Part shown: positions 1-7,446 of the stretch, in pieces
How the letters are laid out: every line of letters begins with the position of its first letter
Position numbering within the stretch: position 1 is the first letter of the stretch
NCBI RefSeq assembly: GCF_014643695.1
Contig: NZ_BMJY01000013.1
Coordinates: 1 to 64,000, forward strand
From: Microbacterium album
GTDB taxonomy: Bacteria; Actinomycetota; Actinomycetes; Actinomycetales; Microbacteriaceae
Length of the DNA stretch: 64,000 bases
Direction: 5' to 3'
Translations under genes and position numbers: made by a program
Notes under the pieces: model-generated
What the model saw: the letters and a program-made list of their open reading frames with translations, nothing else
What the model was told of the DNA's origin: nothing
Database searches by the model: none

Positions 1-983
1 GGCTGCGGTGGGGTTGTGGAGGTCGTCCTCAGCGACGGTGACCACCAGCGTGGGGGCGGCACCGCCGAGCGTGGGCGTCTCGATGGCTTTGGCGGCGGCT
101 TGGATGATCACCGCCAGCACGTCGTGACGCTTCTGCGCGTTCCTCCGCGGGTCATCGACAACCTCGTCCGAGGACCACGCGGTGTTCTCGTCCCGGTCTT
201 CCGGGTCGAAGGTGGGGGTGAACCGGACGGCGGGGTTCAGGTGCGCATCCAGCAGCCGCTGCCGCCCGGCGGCGACCTCGGGGAGGAGGGACCCCCGTAG
301 CGGGACGACCCCGTCCCGAATTACTCCCAGGGTCAGGCCCCGGTTCCGGGCAGCGCGTTCCGCGTCGGGTTCGGGGCCGTCTTGGTCGAGGTAGGTCGCC
401 CAGGTGCGGGCGTGCACCTCGACTTCCGCGAACGTCGGCGGAATCATGCCCGCCTGCTCTTCCAGCACACCGGTCGCGTACGCCACCGTCGTGGCTTCGG
501 CCGCGTCGAACTCGACCGGGTCGGCACGATCCTCCACCCGTGCGAGGGCACTGGTGATCTCGTGCGCCGCGTCCACACCGAGGGCTCCGTCTCGTAGTGC
601 GTGACCGACGTGGGGGAACCGCGCCGGGAGTTCCTCCCCGGTCAACGACACCCGAGGCCGGGTGCGCTTGTCCAACCGGATACGGGCGTTGATCGCCTTC
701 GCCGACACCCGGGTCGTGCGCTCCAGCAGCTCCACCCCGTTGCGACACCCGAACTTCGCCGAGAGGCGGTCCTCGCAGTCGCGGGCAGACCGCGCATCCA
801 CCTCGCCGGCCACACGGACTCGGGCGGCGTCGACCATCCGCCCCAACGCCTCCACCGTGCCCACCGCGGCGACCAGATCGGCGTCCGCGAGGGGGCCCCG
901 GTCTGCTCAATCAGGGCAGGCAACGCATCGACCGAAGCGAGAACATCCCGCCCCTCGTCACTGGTCGCGCACCGCTGTTCCAT
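1..983 (-). pseudogene. DUF222 (13E12/HNH-endonuclease family) gene, frameshifted, 3' end beyond window
   Basis: The minus strand encodes a DUF222-type protein, the N-terminal domain that usually precedes an HNH nuclease in actinobacterial 13E12-repeat proteins. The N-terminal segment starts at an ATG at 981-983 (MEQRCATSDEGRDV) and reads to about position 900. From about 893 down to 1 the coding continues in another frame, with recognisable stretches such as LADADLVAAVGTVEAL, FGCRNGVELLERTTRVSAKA and HLNPAVRFTPTFDPEDRDE. The switch falls in a GGGGCCCCC run at 891-900 and corresponds to one lost base or two gained bases. The HNH motif, if present, lies outside the window. This is either a true pseudogene or a sequencing slip in the homopolymer; I cannot separate the two. 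The family is commonly multicopy and associated with repeats, and a cluster of palindromic repeats lies directly upstream. Confidence 0.75.
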
Positions 984-1122
984 ACCCCCAACGGTAGACG
1001 GGGCCACCGACATTCGAGGCGCCGGTAAACCGCCGATCCACACCCGAAAACCACACCCGTGGACAACTCGCCCCGGGCGCGTGTTGGGGACGAGGAGTGC
1101 GCGGCCGTGCGTGCCGACCTCG

Positions 1123-1316
1123 GTTTCGACTCCGCCGCTACGCGGCTCCGCTCAACCCGTTTCGACTCCGCGGCTCCGCCGCTCCGCTCAACGACCGGAA
1201 CCTGAGCACCACCCCACCCCGTTCCTTGTTGAGCGCGCAACCGAGACCCCGAACCGGTCGTTGAGCGGAGCGAAGCGAAGTCGAAACGGGCTGAGCGAGC
1301 GCAGCGAGTCGAAGCC
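1123..1316. repeat. REP-like palindromic repeat cluster (four GTTTCGACT...GCTCAAC units)
   Basis: Two direct 34-bp units lie at 1123-1156 and 1159-1192. Each begins GTTTCGACTCCG and ends CTCCGCTCAAC. A third unit at 1260-1287 is in reverse orientation (GTTGAGCGGAGCG...TCGAAAC), and a fourth degenerate reverse unit lies at about 1290-1316. The flank CTCAACGACCGGAACC after unit 2 is mirrored by GAACCGGTCGTTGAG before unit 3, so units 2 and 3 form a large inverted repeat around 1187-1265. Units of this form are common interspersed palindromes in Microbacteriaceae as far as I know. Their function is not established. Confidence 0.7.
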
Positions 1317-1618
1317 GAGCCCGACCCGCCCCACCTCAATCCGGTGCGAGCGCGCCAGCGCGAGCGTGCGGGCGCGAGTGCGCCCGCCAACCAGGCGCGA
1401 AGCGCCGGCGCGCTGAAGCGAAGCGCAAGCGCCTCCCTCGCGGAGCGGCCCCTCGGGGCCCGACGAGCGGGAGGAAAAAAGAAGAGCGTGGGAGGAAAGA
1501 GAAGAGCAGAAGAACAGAACAAGACGTCCCGGTAGCGGGATCTCGCCGGACGAGCAATCCCTTCCAGTGGCGCGCCGCGGGGTGGATCGTGGGAGAGACC
1601 ACGACGGGAGGAGCGGAT
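1317..1618. other. Non-coding stretch with short palindromes and a tandem polypurine tract
   Basis: No credible gene is visible between the DUF222 start at 983 and the small gene at 1619. This part holds GCGC-rich short hairpins (about 1340-1440). After them comes a polypurine tract in which a 19-nt unit GGGAGGAAAAAAGAAGAGC (1469-1487) is repeated almost exactly at 1490-1507, followed by further purines to about 1525. The A-rich composition is unlike the surrounding 70% GC sequence. Open frames here show repeat-derived Arg/Ala-rich translations, not protein families. Confidence 0.5.
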
Positions 1619-1834
1619 ATGACCGAGGACATCGCCGGGCGCTCACAGGGGGAGCAGGACGAGAAGGACGCGGATCGGTTGGCCGAGGCCCACGGCGAGA
1701 CCGACTTCGCCGGGTTCCCGGAAGCCGGGGACGGCGACGCGGGGGACCGGTCGGCGGTCGAGGACGCCGCGCTGGAGGCCGGGGGGATGCCGGAGGAGCA
1801 GAGCGTCGATCCCTCGCGGGAGCAACCGCGCTGA
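1619..1834 (+). CDS. small acidic hypothetical protein (71 aa)
   Basis: The ATG at 1619 is preceded by a strong ribosome binding site, GGGAGGAG, about 7 nt upstream, which decides this start over an in-frame ATG at 1589. The protein is highly acidic, has no hydrophobic segment and looks disordered. I recognise no named family. Its middle (ADRLAEAHGETDFAGFPEAG) resembles the middle of another small protein at 7145-7393 (ANRIATEHGVADPGGFPTAQ), so the two may be distant paralogues. It converges on csbD, with a hairpin terminator between them. Soluble cytoplasmic location is an inference from composition. Confidence 0.65.
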   Translation: MTEDIAGRSQGEQDEKDADRLAEAHGETDFAGFPEAGDGDAGDRSAVEDAALEAGGMPEEQSVDPSREQPR

Positions 1835-1848
1835 GCACCTGAACGCAG

Positions 1849-1878
1849 CGAAACGCCCTCCCGGCGGAGGGCGTTTCG
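1849..1878. terminator. Bidirectional hairpin between convergent genes
   Basis: There is a perfect 13-bp stem (CGAAACGCCCTCC at 1849-1861 pairing with 1866-1878) with a 4-nt loop. It sits between the stop codons of the plus-strand small gene (1834) and the minus-strand csbD gene (1900). There is no long T tract, but the position between convergent stops supports a terminator role. Confidence 0.75.
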
Positions 1879-1899
1879 GGGTGTCAGGCTGGAGGAGTC

Positions 1900-2070
1900 T
1901 TACTTGAACGCGTCCTTGACGTTCTCGCCGGCGTTCTTGAGGTTCGCCTTCGTCTGATCGGTCTGGCCCTCGGCCTCCAGGCGCTCGTTGTCGGTGCCCT
2001 TGCCGGTGGCCTCCTTCGCCTTGCCGGCGACGTCCTGGGCGGCGTTCTTGATCTTGTCGTCAAGTCCCAT
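1900..2070 (-). CDS. CsbD family stress-response protein
   Basis: This encodes a 56-residue lysine- and glutamate-rich protein beginning MGLDDKIKNAAQDVAGKAKE, which matches the short CsbD-like family. In that family the N-terminal segment precedes a glycine-containing turn (EATGKGTDNERLEAEGQ) and a second amphipathic helix. Family members are small hydrophilic proteins induced by general stress; the biochemical role is unknown. The ATG at 2070 has GGAGGG about 8 nt upstream, so I prefer it over an in-frame start at 2142 that would add residues not typical of the family. It is probably a single-gene transcript ending at the hairpin at 1849-1878. Confidence 0.9.
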   Translation of the reverse strand: MGLDDKIKNAAQDVAGKAKEATGKGTDNERLEAEGQTDQTKANLKNAGENVKDAFK

Positions 2071-2317
2071 GATGGTTCCCTCCGTCAGATCCGGGCGCTT
2101 CCCGGAATTGCCGTCCACATTAGGCGGGGCTCGGCGGGACATCGAGGGGGTCGCGCGCGACGGGATCTTGCGCTAGCCCTACCCCACGGCGCAACGAATC
2201 GCGGCGTCGTCGTCACACGGGCTTTCGGCTCCCGGAAGACGCGATAGTCGCCGCCGGGTCGCGCCGTGATACTGACCGAGGCGGCAACGGGGCCGTTCGG
2301 CGACCAGGAGGTGGCGC

Positions 2318-3649
2318 ATGACCGAGCGCAGGATGACCCTCACGATGTTCATGGCGGCGTTCGGATACGCCAACGACGCCTGGCGGCACCCGCGCAGCCG
2401 CACCGCCGACATCGGCTCCCTGGCACACGCGCGCGACATGGCGCAGGCTGCCGAGCGTGCCGGTCTCGACGCGATCTTCTTCGCCGACAGCAACGACGCG
2501 TCGGGACTGCGCCGTCACGGCTATCGCGGCGTCTCGGTCAACGAGCCGGTCTCGACGATCGGCGCGCTTATCGGCTTCACCGAGAGGATCGGGATGATCG
2601 GCACCGCGTCGACGACCTGGTCCGAGCCGTTCACGGTCGCGCGCCAGTTCGGCAACCTCGACCAGCTCTCTGGTGGCCGCGCCGGATGGAACATCGTCAC
2701 GTCCGTGAGCGGAAACCAGAACTTCGGTCGCGACGAGATGCCCGACCCCGCCGCTCGATACGACCGAGCGATGGAGTTCGTGGACGTCGTGATCAAGCTC
2801 TGGGAGAGCTGGGATCGCGACGCGATCGTGAACGACAAGGAGAACGGCAACTGGGTCGACAACGAGCGAGTGCACGACATCGATCACGTCGGCGTGCACT
2901 TCCGCGTCAAGGGCCCGACGAACATCCCTCGCTCGCCCCAGGACCGGCCGGTGCTCGTCCAAGCCGGGCAGTCCCCGGCCGGCATCGAGCTCGGATCCAC
3001 CTACGGCGACCTCATCTACGCCGTTCAGCCCGAGAAGGCCGGCGCGGTGGCCTGGTACGCCGACTACAAGCAGCGGGTGGCGGAGAAGGGTCGCGACCCG
3101 GAGAAGGTGAAGATCCTTCCCGGCATCATCCCGATCGTGGGACGCACGCAGGCGGAGGCCGAGGAGCTCGCCGCCGAGCTGGACGCGTGCGTCACCGAGA
3201 CGACCGGGCGTGCGCTCGTCTCGGGGCTGCTGGACGTCGACCTGAGCGACATCGAGCTCAACGAGAGAATCCCGCAGGAGCGCCTGGTCGACAACCCCCG
3301 CCGCATGGAGCGATGGCGCCTGTTCCGCGACATGGCGCAAGAGCTCACGTTGCGACAGCTGATGATCAGGATGTCGCGCTCGACCGGCCACCAGTCGCTC
3401 GTCGGCACGCCCGCGTCGATCGCCGAGCGCATGATCGACTGGTTCGACGCGCGTGCGTGCGACGGCTTCAACTTCGATCCGCCCAACGTGACCGAGGGCA
3501 TGGGGAACATGCTCGAGCTGCTCGTGCCAGAGCTCCAGGAGCGCGGCTACTTCCCGGCCGAGCACCACGGCGACACCTTCCGAGAGCGGGCCGGCCTGAC
3601 GCTGTTCACTCCCCGCGAGGCGGACGCCCGGCCGGCTGTCCTCGCCTGA
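2318..3649 (+). CDS. NtaA/DmoA/SnaA-type FMN-dependent monooxygenase (LLM class)
   Basis: The 443-residue product is a bacterial luciferase-like (LLM) flavin monooxygenase of the NtaA/SnaA/DszA subgroup. Typical stretches are LTMFMAAFGYANDAWRHP at the N-terminus, GRAGWNIVTSVSGNQNFG near residue 125, VQAGQSPAGIELGSTYGD near 220, and the C-terminal GFNFDPPNVTEGM. Such enzymes use FMNH2 supplied by a separate reductase to oxidise substrates such as nitrilotriacetate or organosulfur compounds. The substrate here cannot be read from sequence, and no flavin reductase is adjacent. AGGAGGT lies 6 nt before the ATG and fixes the start. It is probably monocistronic; the next plus-strand gene is over 700 nt downstream. 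Confidence 0.9.
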   Translation: MTERRMTLTMFMAAFGYANDAWRHPRSRTADIGSLAHARDMAQAAERAGLDAIFFADSNDASGLRRHGYRGVSVNEPVSTIGALIGFTERIGMIGTASTTWSEPFTVARQFGNLDQLSGGRAGWNIVTSVSGNQNFGRDEMPDPAARYDRAMEFVDVVIKLWESWDRDAIVNDKENGNWVDNERVHDIDHVGVHFRVKGPTNIPRSPQDRPVLVQAGQSPAGIELGSTYGDLIYAVQPEKAGAVAWYADYKQRVAEKGRDPEKVKILPGIIPIVGRTQAEAEELAAELDACVTETTGRALVSGLLDVDLSDIELNERIPQERLVDNPRRMERWRLFRDMAQELTLRQLMIRMSRSTGHQSLVGTPASIAERMIDWFDARACDGFNFDPPNVTEGMGNMLELLVPELQERGYFPAEHHGDTFRERAGLTLFTPREADARPAVLA

Positions 3650-3663
3650 GGGGCACCCTGCAC

Positions 3664-4155
3664 CTACTCGTCGTCGATCACCAGCACCGCCCGCCACCGG
3701 TCGTCCCGCATCCACCACGCCCGGGCGGCCTCCTCCGCTTCCTCGCGCGTCGGGAAGGACTCCATCCGCGGGGCGCCGGTCGTGCCCCCGCCGTGCCGCG
3801 CCCGTCGGGGATCCGCGTCGGTCCACGACGGCGCGGCCGGCACGAACACGAGCCACGCCTCAGCGTTCGCCGGCTCTGGGTCCCTCACCACGAGCACCAG
3901 CGCGCGGCCTGATTCCAGCATGTGGGTGTGGACGCCGCTCCACGCGGCGCTCAGCCACGCGTCGCGGCCCTCCCGTTCAGCTTCGCGGAGCACTCGCGCT
4001 GTGCTCTCGGCCGCCGACGGTCCCGGCGGCGTCGCCCGGGGCGTCCCGGCACCGACCGGAGGCGTGCCGTGGTCGCCCGTGCTGGAGCCGGCCCGACCCT
4101 GCGCATGCGCCGCGGCCGCGTCGTCGATCCAGGGGTTTGCGTGCGGATGGGGCAT
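3664..4155 (-). CDS. hypothetical protein (163 aa)
   Basis: This is a minus-strand reading frame with good codon bias over its C-terminal 90 residues (AWLSAAWSGVHTHML, RALVLVVRDPEPANAEAWLVFV, MESFPTREEAEEAARAWWM). That part looks like a small alpha/beta domain. The first 60 residues are rich in Ala, Pro, Gly and His and look disordered. I do not recognise a named family. The start at 4155 (MPHPHANPW) is the most plausible ATG but has no clear ribosome binding site, so it could begin slightly elsewhere. It converges on the monooxygenase gene with 14 nt between stop codons. Confidence 0.6.
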   Translation of the reverse strand: MPHPHANPWIDDAAAAHAQGRAGSSTGDHGTPPVGAGTPRATPPGPSAAESTARVLREAEREGRDAWLSAAWSGVHTHMLESGRALVLVVRDPEPANAEAWLVFVPAAPSWTDADPRRARHGGGTTGAPRMESFPTREEAEEAARAWWMRDDRWRAVLVIDDE

Positions 4156-4366
4156 CGGAGTGCACGCATGTCGTATCCGGCCGACGCCGCGTCGGGCGGC
4201 GGAGCGGGCCACGCGGGCGCTCGGTCCGCCCGGAGCAGGTTCGGGCGCGAGTGACCCCTCGGGGCGATGCGCGCAAGTCCCTGTCCCGGGAGGCGCCTCT
4301 TCCGTAGGGTGACGACCGACGGCACCACCTCGGCGGGCGGGCGCCACCGGGGAGAACGGGAGGATC

Positions 4367-5578
4367 ATGACCGAACGATTCCGCAACTGGTCGGGCAGCC
4401 TCGAGTTCGAGTACGCGCGGCGCGAACGTCCCCGTAGCGAGGAAGAGATCCAAGAGATCGTGCGCGCGGCGCGCGAGGAGGGCCGGACCGTACGGCCAGT
4501 CGGGTCCGGGCACTCTTCGACGCCGCTGGTGGAGACGGACGGCGTGCTGGTCGATTTCGAGCATCTCCACGGCCTGACAGCACACGACGAGGACGCGCTC
4601 ACCGCCACGCTCCTGCCGGGCACCACGCTCGAGAACTCGGGTGAGCTGCTCGCCGACGTGGGCCTGGGGATGGAGAACCTGGGCGATGTCGACTACCAGA
4701 CGATCGCCGGCGCGATCGGCACCGGAACCCACGGCACCGGCCTTGAGCTCGGCAACGTCTCGTCCAACGTGATCGGCGGCTGGCTCGTCACGGGGACGGG
4801 AGAGGTGCGGGCGTTCGGCGTCGACGCCGGGACCGACGGACACGACGACCTCACCCGCGCCGCGCGCGTCTCGCTCGGCGCGCTCGGCATGTTCAGCGCG
4901 CTGACCCTGCGCGTGCTGCCGTACTACCGTCTGCATCGACGCAACTTCATGACGCACGTCGACTGGACGCTCGACCACTTCGACGAACTGGTGTCGAGCA
5001 GCCGCCACTTCGACTTCTACTGGTACCCGCGCCGCGACGAGACGCAGGTGCGTCTCATGGACCGGCCCGACGAGGACCAGCAGATCGACGCCCCCGTCGA
5101 CGAGTACAAGCGCGAGGACATCGGCCCCAGTCACCACGTGATCACGAACGACCGTGACCTGCGCTTCGAGGAGATGGAATACATGTTCCCGCTCGAGCGG
5201 GGCATGGAGGTGTTCCGCGCCGTCAGAGAGCGCGTCAAGGAGCGCCACCGCCAGCACGTCGGCTGGCGGGTGCTCGTCCGCGTCATCGCGGAGGACGACG
5301 GGCTCCTCAGCAACTGCAACGGCGGACCCACCATGACGATCGCGCTGCTCCAGAACAACGTGCTCGACTACCACGACTACTTCGACGACCTGGAGCCGCT
5401 GTTCCTGGACTTCGGGGGGCGTCCCCACTGGGGCAAGAAGCACTCGCAGACTGCGGAGCAGTTGCGCGGCATGTACCCGGAGTGGGATCGGTTCCAGCAG
5501 ATCCGGCGGGAGCTGGATCCGGACGGGGTGTATCTGAACGCGCACCTGCGCGAGCTCTTGGGAGAGGGGACGACATGA
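4367..5578 (+). CDS. FAD-dependent D-arabinono-1,4-lactone oxidase-type oxidoreductase
   Basis: This is a 403-residue protein of the VAO flavoprotein family with an FAD_binding_4 domain (about 15-160) and a C-terminal ALO domain. GSGHSSTPL at residues 46-54 is the usual flavin-attachment region; His49 corresponds to the histidine that carries covalent FAD in aldonolactone and alditol oxidases. The C-terminal GRPHWGKKHSQTAEQL is the conserved ALO active-site signature. Family members oxidise aldonolactones or alditols with oxygen or a dye as acceptor. The exact substrate is not determinable. GGGAGGATC precedes the ATG. Its stop overlaps the next ATG (ATGA at 5575-5578), so it is translationally coupled to the rhodopsin-transducer-like gene. 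Confidence 0.88.
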   Translation: MTERFRNWSGSLEFEYARRERPRSEEEIQEIVRAAREEGRTVRPVGSGHSSTPLVETDGVLVDFEHLHGLTAHDEDALTATLLPGTTLENSGELLADVGLGMENLGDVDYQTIAGAIGTGTHGTGLELGNVSSNVIGGWLVTGTGEVRAFGVDAGTDGHDDLTRAARVSLGALGMFSALTLRVLPYYRLHRRNFMTHVDWTLDHFDELVSSSRHFDFYWYPRRDETQVRLMDRPDEDQQIDAPVDEYKREDIGPSHHVITNDRDLRFEEMEYMFPLERGMEVFRAVRERVKERHRQHVGWRVLVRVIAEDDGLLSNCNGGPTMTIALLQNNVLDYHDYFDDLEPLFLDFGGRPHWGKKHSQTAEQLRGMYPEWDRFQQIRRELDPDGVYLNAHLRELLGEGTT

Positions 5579-5952
5579 CCGCGCTCGGCACGACGACCTG
5601 GGTCTTCTCGGCAGGAAACGTCCCACCGCAGTCGACGGGCGCCGAGCCCGAGTTCACCAGCCGCGACGAGCTGTGTCTGCTCAACACGGGGGACGCGGAC
5701 ACGCACGTCGAGCTGTGGGTGTACTTCGAAGATCGGGATCCTTCGGGACCTTTTCCGATCACGGTCGGGGCGCGCCGCGTGTGCCATCGCCGCATTAACG
5801 ACCTGATCGATCCGCATGCGATCCCCCTGGGGGTGCCCTATGGGCTGGTCGTCCAGAGCGACGCGCCCATCGTGGCTCAGCTCACGAGGCTCGACACCCG
5901 CAAGGCCGAGCTCGCCACGAGCACGACCCTCGGCTTCGCCGGATCGACCTGA
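5575..5952 (+). CDS. Anabaena sensory rhodopsin transducer (ASRT)-like protein
   Basis: The 125-residue protein matches the ASRT family along its whole length, with the characteristic segments ELCLLNTGDADTHVELWVYF, GPFPITVGARRVCHRRINDL and YGLVVQSDAPIVAQLTRLD. The founding member is a tetrameric, beta-sandwich cytoplasmic partner of Anabaena sensory rhodopsin. Most homologues occur without any rhodopsin and resemble carbohydrate-binding folds. No rhodopsin gene is present in this window. It overlaps the stop of the upstream aldonolactone-oxidase-type gene by 4 nt. I infer from this a role connected with sugar or lactone metabolism, not light sensing. Confidence 0.88.
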   Translation: MTALGTTTWVFSAGNVPPQSTGAEPEFTSRDELCLLNTGDADTHVELWVYFEDRDPSGPFPITVGARRVCHRRINDLIDPHAIPLGVPYGLVVQSDAPIVAQLTRLDTRKAELATSTTLGFAGST

Positions 5953-5968
5953 CCGGGACGTTCGACGA

Positions 5969-7054
5969 GTGCGCCGGCTGAAGGAGGGCATCCGGGAAGC
6001 GGCGGGACGCTTGCGACGGCACGGGGCATCCGTGCTCCTGGCCGCGCTTGCGGCGGCCGTCGCCTTCGCGCTGGCCGGTGCGCTGTTCGGACCCGAGAAC
6101 GCGTTCTTCGCTCCGATTGCCGCGGTGCTGAGCGTGGGGCTGGGCGGCGGGCGCCGCATGCTGCGGACGATCGAGATCAGCGGCGGGGTGCTCGTCGGGG
6201 TGCTCGTCGGAGAACTCGTCTCGCTGCTGCCGCTGCCCACACCGGTCGCTCTCGCCATCGCGGTCGCACTGGGGATGGGCACGGCGGTGTCCGTGCGAGC
6301 GAGCCCGCTGCTCAGCAACCAGGCGGCCGTCGCGGCGGTCGTGACCATGGTCCTGACTCCCGTGACGCAGGCGGCGCCGTTCCTGCGGCTCGGCGACGCC
6401 GTGCTCGGCGGCATGGTCGCGCTCGCGATCGCGGTGCCCGCGACCCTCCGTCCCGAGCGGGCGCTGCGCGTGGGCGTCCGCGCCGTCACCGATCGCGAAG
6501 CCGCGGTGGTCGACCGGCTCGCTGCCGCCCTGCGCGGCGAGCGCGTGGACGTCGACGCGGCGGTGCGCGACGTGACGGCGGCGACGACGGCCGCCGAATC
6601 GCTGGACGACGCGATCCGCGCGGCGCGGGAGAGCGTCCGGCTGGGACGGCGGGCCCGGGAGCTCCGCCGGGGAACGGCCCGGGCGGCACGCATGCGCGCC
6701 GAGTGGCAGGACCTCGCGGCGTCGATCGCCGCGCTGGCGAGGGCGACCCGTGCCCTTCTGCGCGAGCATCGCGAGGGACGATCCGCAGCGGCGCATGTGG
6801 CGCAACTCGCCGAGGCCGTGCGCGCTGTCACGGGCTGGGCGGTCGGGCCCGAGCCGATCCCCGAGACCGACGCGCTCAGACACGAGCTGCGTGAGCTGGC
6901 CCGTTCGTTGACCGTCGACCTCGGCGGTCAGCTCGCGGCGCGCGAGCGCGTGCTGCTCAGCGTCGCCCGCACCGCGGTCGTCGACCTCCTGCGGATGACG
7001 GGCATGTCCCACCGGGACGCCGTCGAGGCCGCGACATCGGTCCCGCCGGCTTAG
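5969..7054 (+). CDS. FUSC family membrane protein
   Basis: The 361-residue product has about six hydrophobic segments in its first 150 residues (for example VLLAALAAAVAFALAGALF and VALAIAVALGMGTAV). A long, helical, charged cytoplasmic half rich in Arg, Ala and Glu follows. This layout matches the FUSC/aromatic-acid-exporter-like family. A GTG at 5969 gives MRRLKEGIREA; in-frame extensions upstream run through the ASRT gene and are not credible. The function is probably transport or resistance, but the substrate is unknown. It lies 16 nt downstream of the ASRT-like gene and is probably in the same operon. A second FUSC-type gene is at 26083-27186. Confidence 0.8.
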   Translation: MRRLKEGIREAAGRLRRHGASVLLAALAAAVAFALAGALFGPENAFFAPIAAVLSVGLGGGRRMLRTIEISGGVLVGVLVGELVSLLPLPTPVALAIAVALGMGTAVSVRASPLLSNQAAVAAVVTMVLTPVTQAAPFLRLGDAVLGGMVALAIAVPATLRPERALRVGVRAVTDREAAVVDRLAAALRGERVDVDAAVRDVTAATTAAESLDDAIRAARESVRLGRRARELRRGTARAARMRAEWQDLAASIAALARATRALLREHREGRSAAAHVAQLAEAVRAVTGWAVGPEPIPETDALRHELRELARSLTVDLGGQLAARERVLLSVARTAVVDLLRMTGMSHRDAVEAATSVPPA

Positions 7055-7144
7055 CGGGCGGGAATCACGCGAGCAACCCCCTCCACGCCCCGGGGCGCGC
7101 GCACCAGAGTGGGAGATGCCCACACGATCAGGAGGAGCCACACC

Positions 7145-7393
7145 ATGAGCGAAGCGGACACGGACCGCCCCGACGACAAGACGCTGCGCGACGCCGAGGA
7201 GGCGAACCGCATCGCGACCGAGCACGGCGTGGCCGACCCCGGTGGATTCCCGACGGCGCAGGGTGCGACCTGGGATGGAGAGACGCCAGTCGACCGCCCC
7301 GCCGCGGATCAGACGGCCGCGGTCGGTCCCGAGAAGCTGCCGATCGAGGACATCGCCGACGACCCCTTCGAGGAGACCGGTCCTCCTCAGTGA
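7145..7393 (+). CDS. small acidic hypothetical protein (82 aa)
   Basis: The start at 7145 is supported by AGGAGG about 9 nt upstream (AGGAGGAGCCACACC before the ATG). The protein (MSEADTDRPDDKTLRDAEEA...) is strongly acidic, has no membrane segment and belongs to no family I recognise. It shares an A-x(5)-HG-x(2)-D-x(2)-GFP pattern with the product at 1619-1834. The C-terminal LPIEDIADDPFEETGPPQ is also acidic. A 14-bp hairpin follows the stop. Confidence 0.65.
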   Translation: MSEADTDRPDDKTLRDAEEANRIATEHGVADPGGFPTAQGATWDGETPVDRPAADQTAAVGPEKLPIEDIADDPFEETGPPQ

Positions 7394-7400
7394 CGCCCCT

Positions 7401-7436
7401 CCCGCTCGCGGGCGGATAGCATCGCCCGCGAGCGGG
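7401..7436. terminator. 14-bp perfect hairpin between small gene and MFS gene
   Basis: CCCGCTCGCGGGCG at 7401-7414 pairs perfectly with 7423-7436 around an 8-nt loop (GATAGCAT). It could terminate the upstream gene. The right arm runs directly into the GGGGGAGG ribosome binding site of the MFS gene at 7447, so it could also mask that site. No U tract follows. Confidence 0.55.
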
Positions 7437-7446
7437 GGAGGATCGG

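Noticed and set aside
2071..2142. Extension of csbD to an ATG at 2142
   Set aside because: The extra residues are not typical of CsbD, and GGAGGG precedes the ATG at 2070.
5482..5574. Upstream start of the ASRT-like gene at 5482
   Set aside because: The extra residues are Gly/Arg-rich and antisense-like to the end of the flavoprotein frame. ATG 5575 gives the exact family N-terminus.
5575..5952. Evidence for a light-sensing system
   Set aside because: No rhodopsin or carotenoid oxygenase gene is present in the window; the ASRT fold alone does not indicate light sensing.
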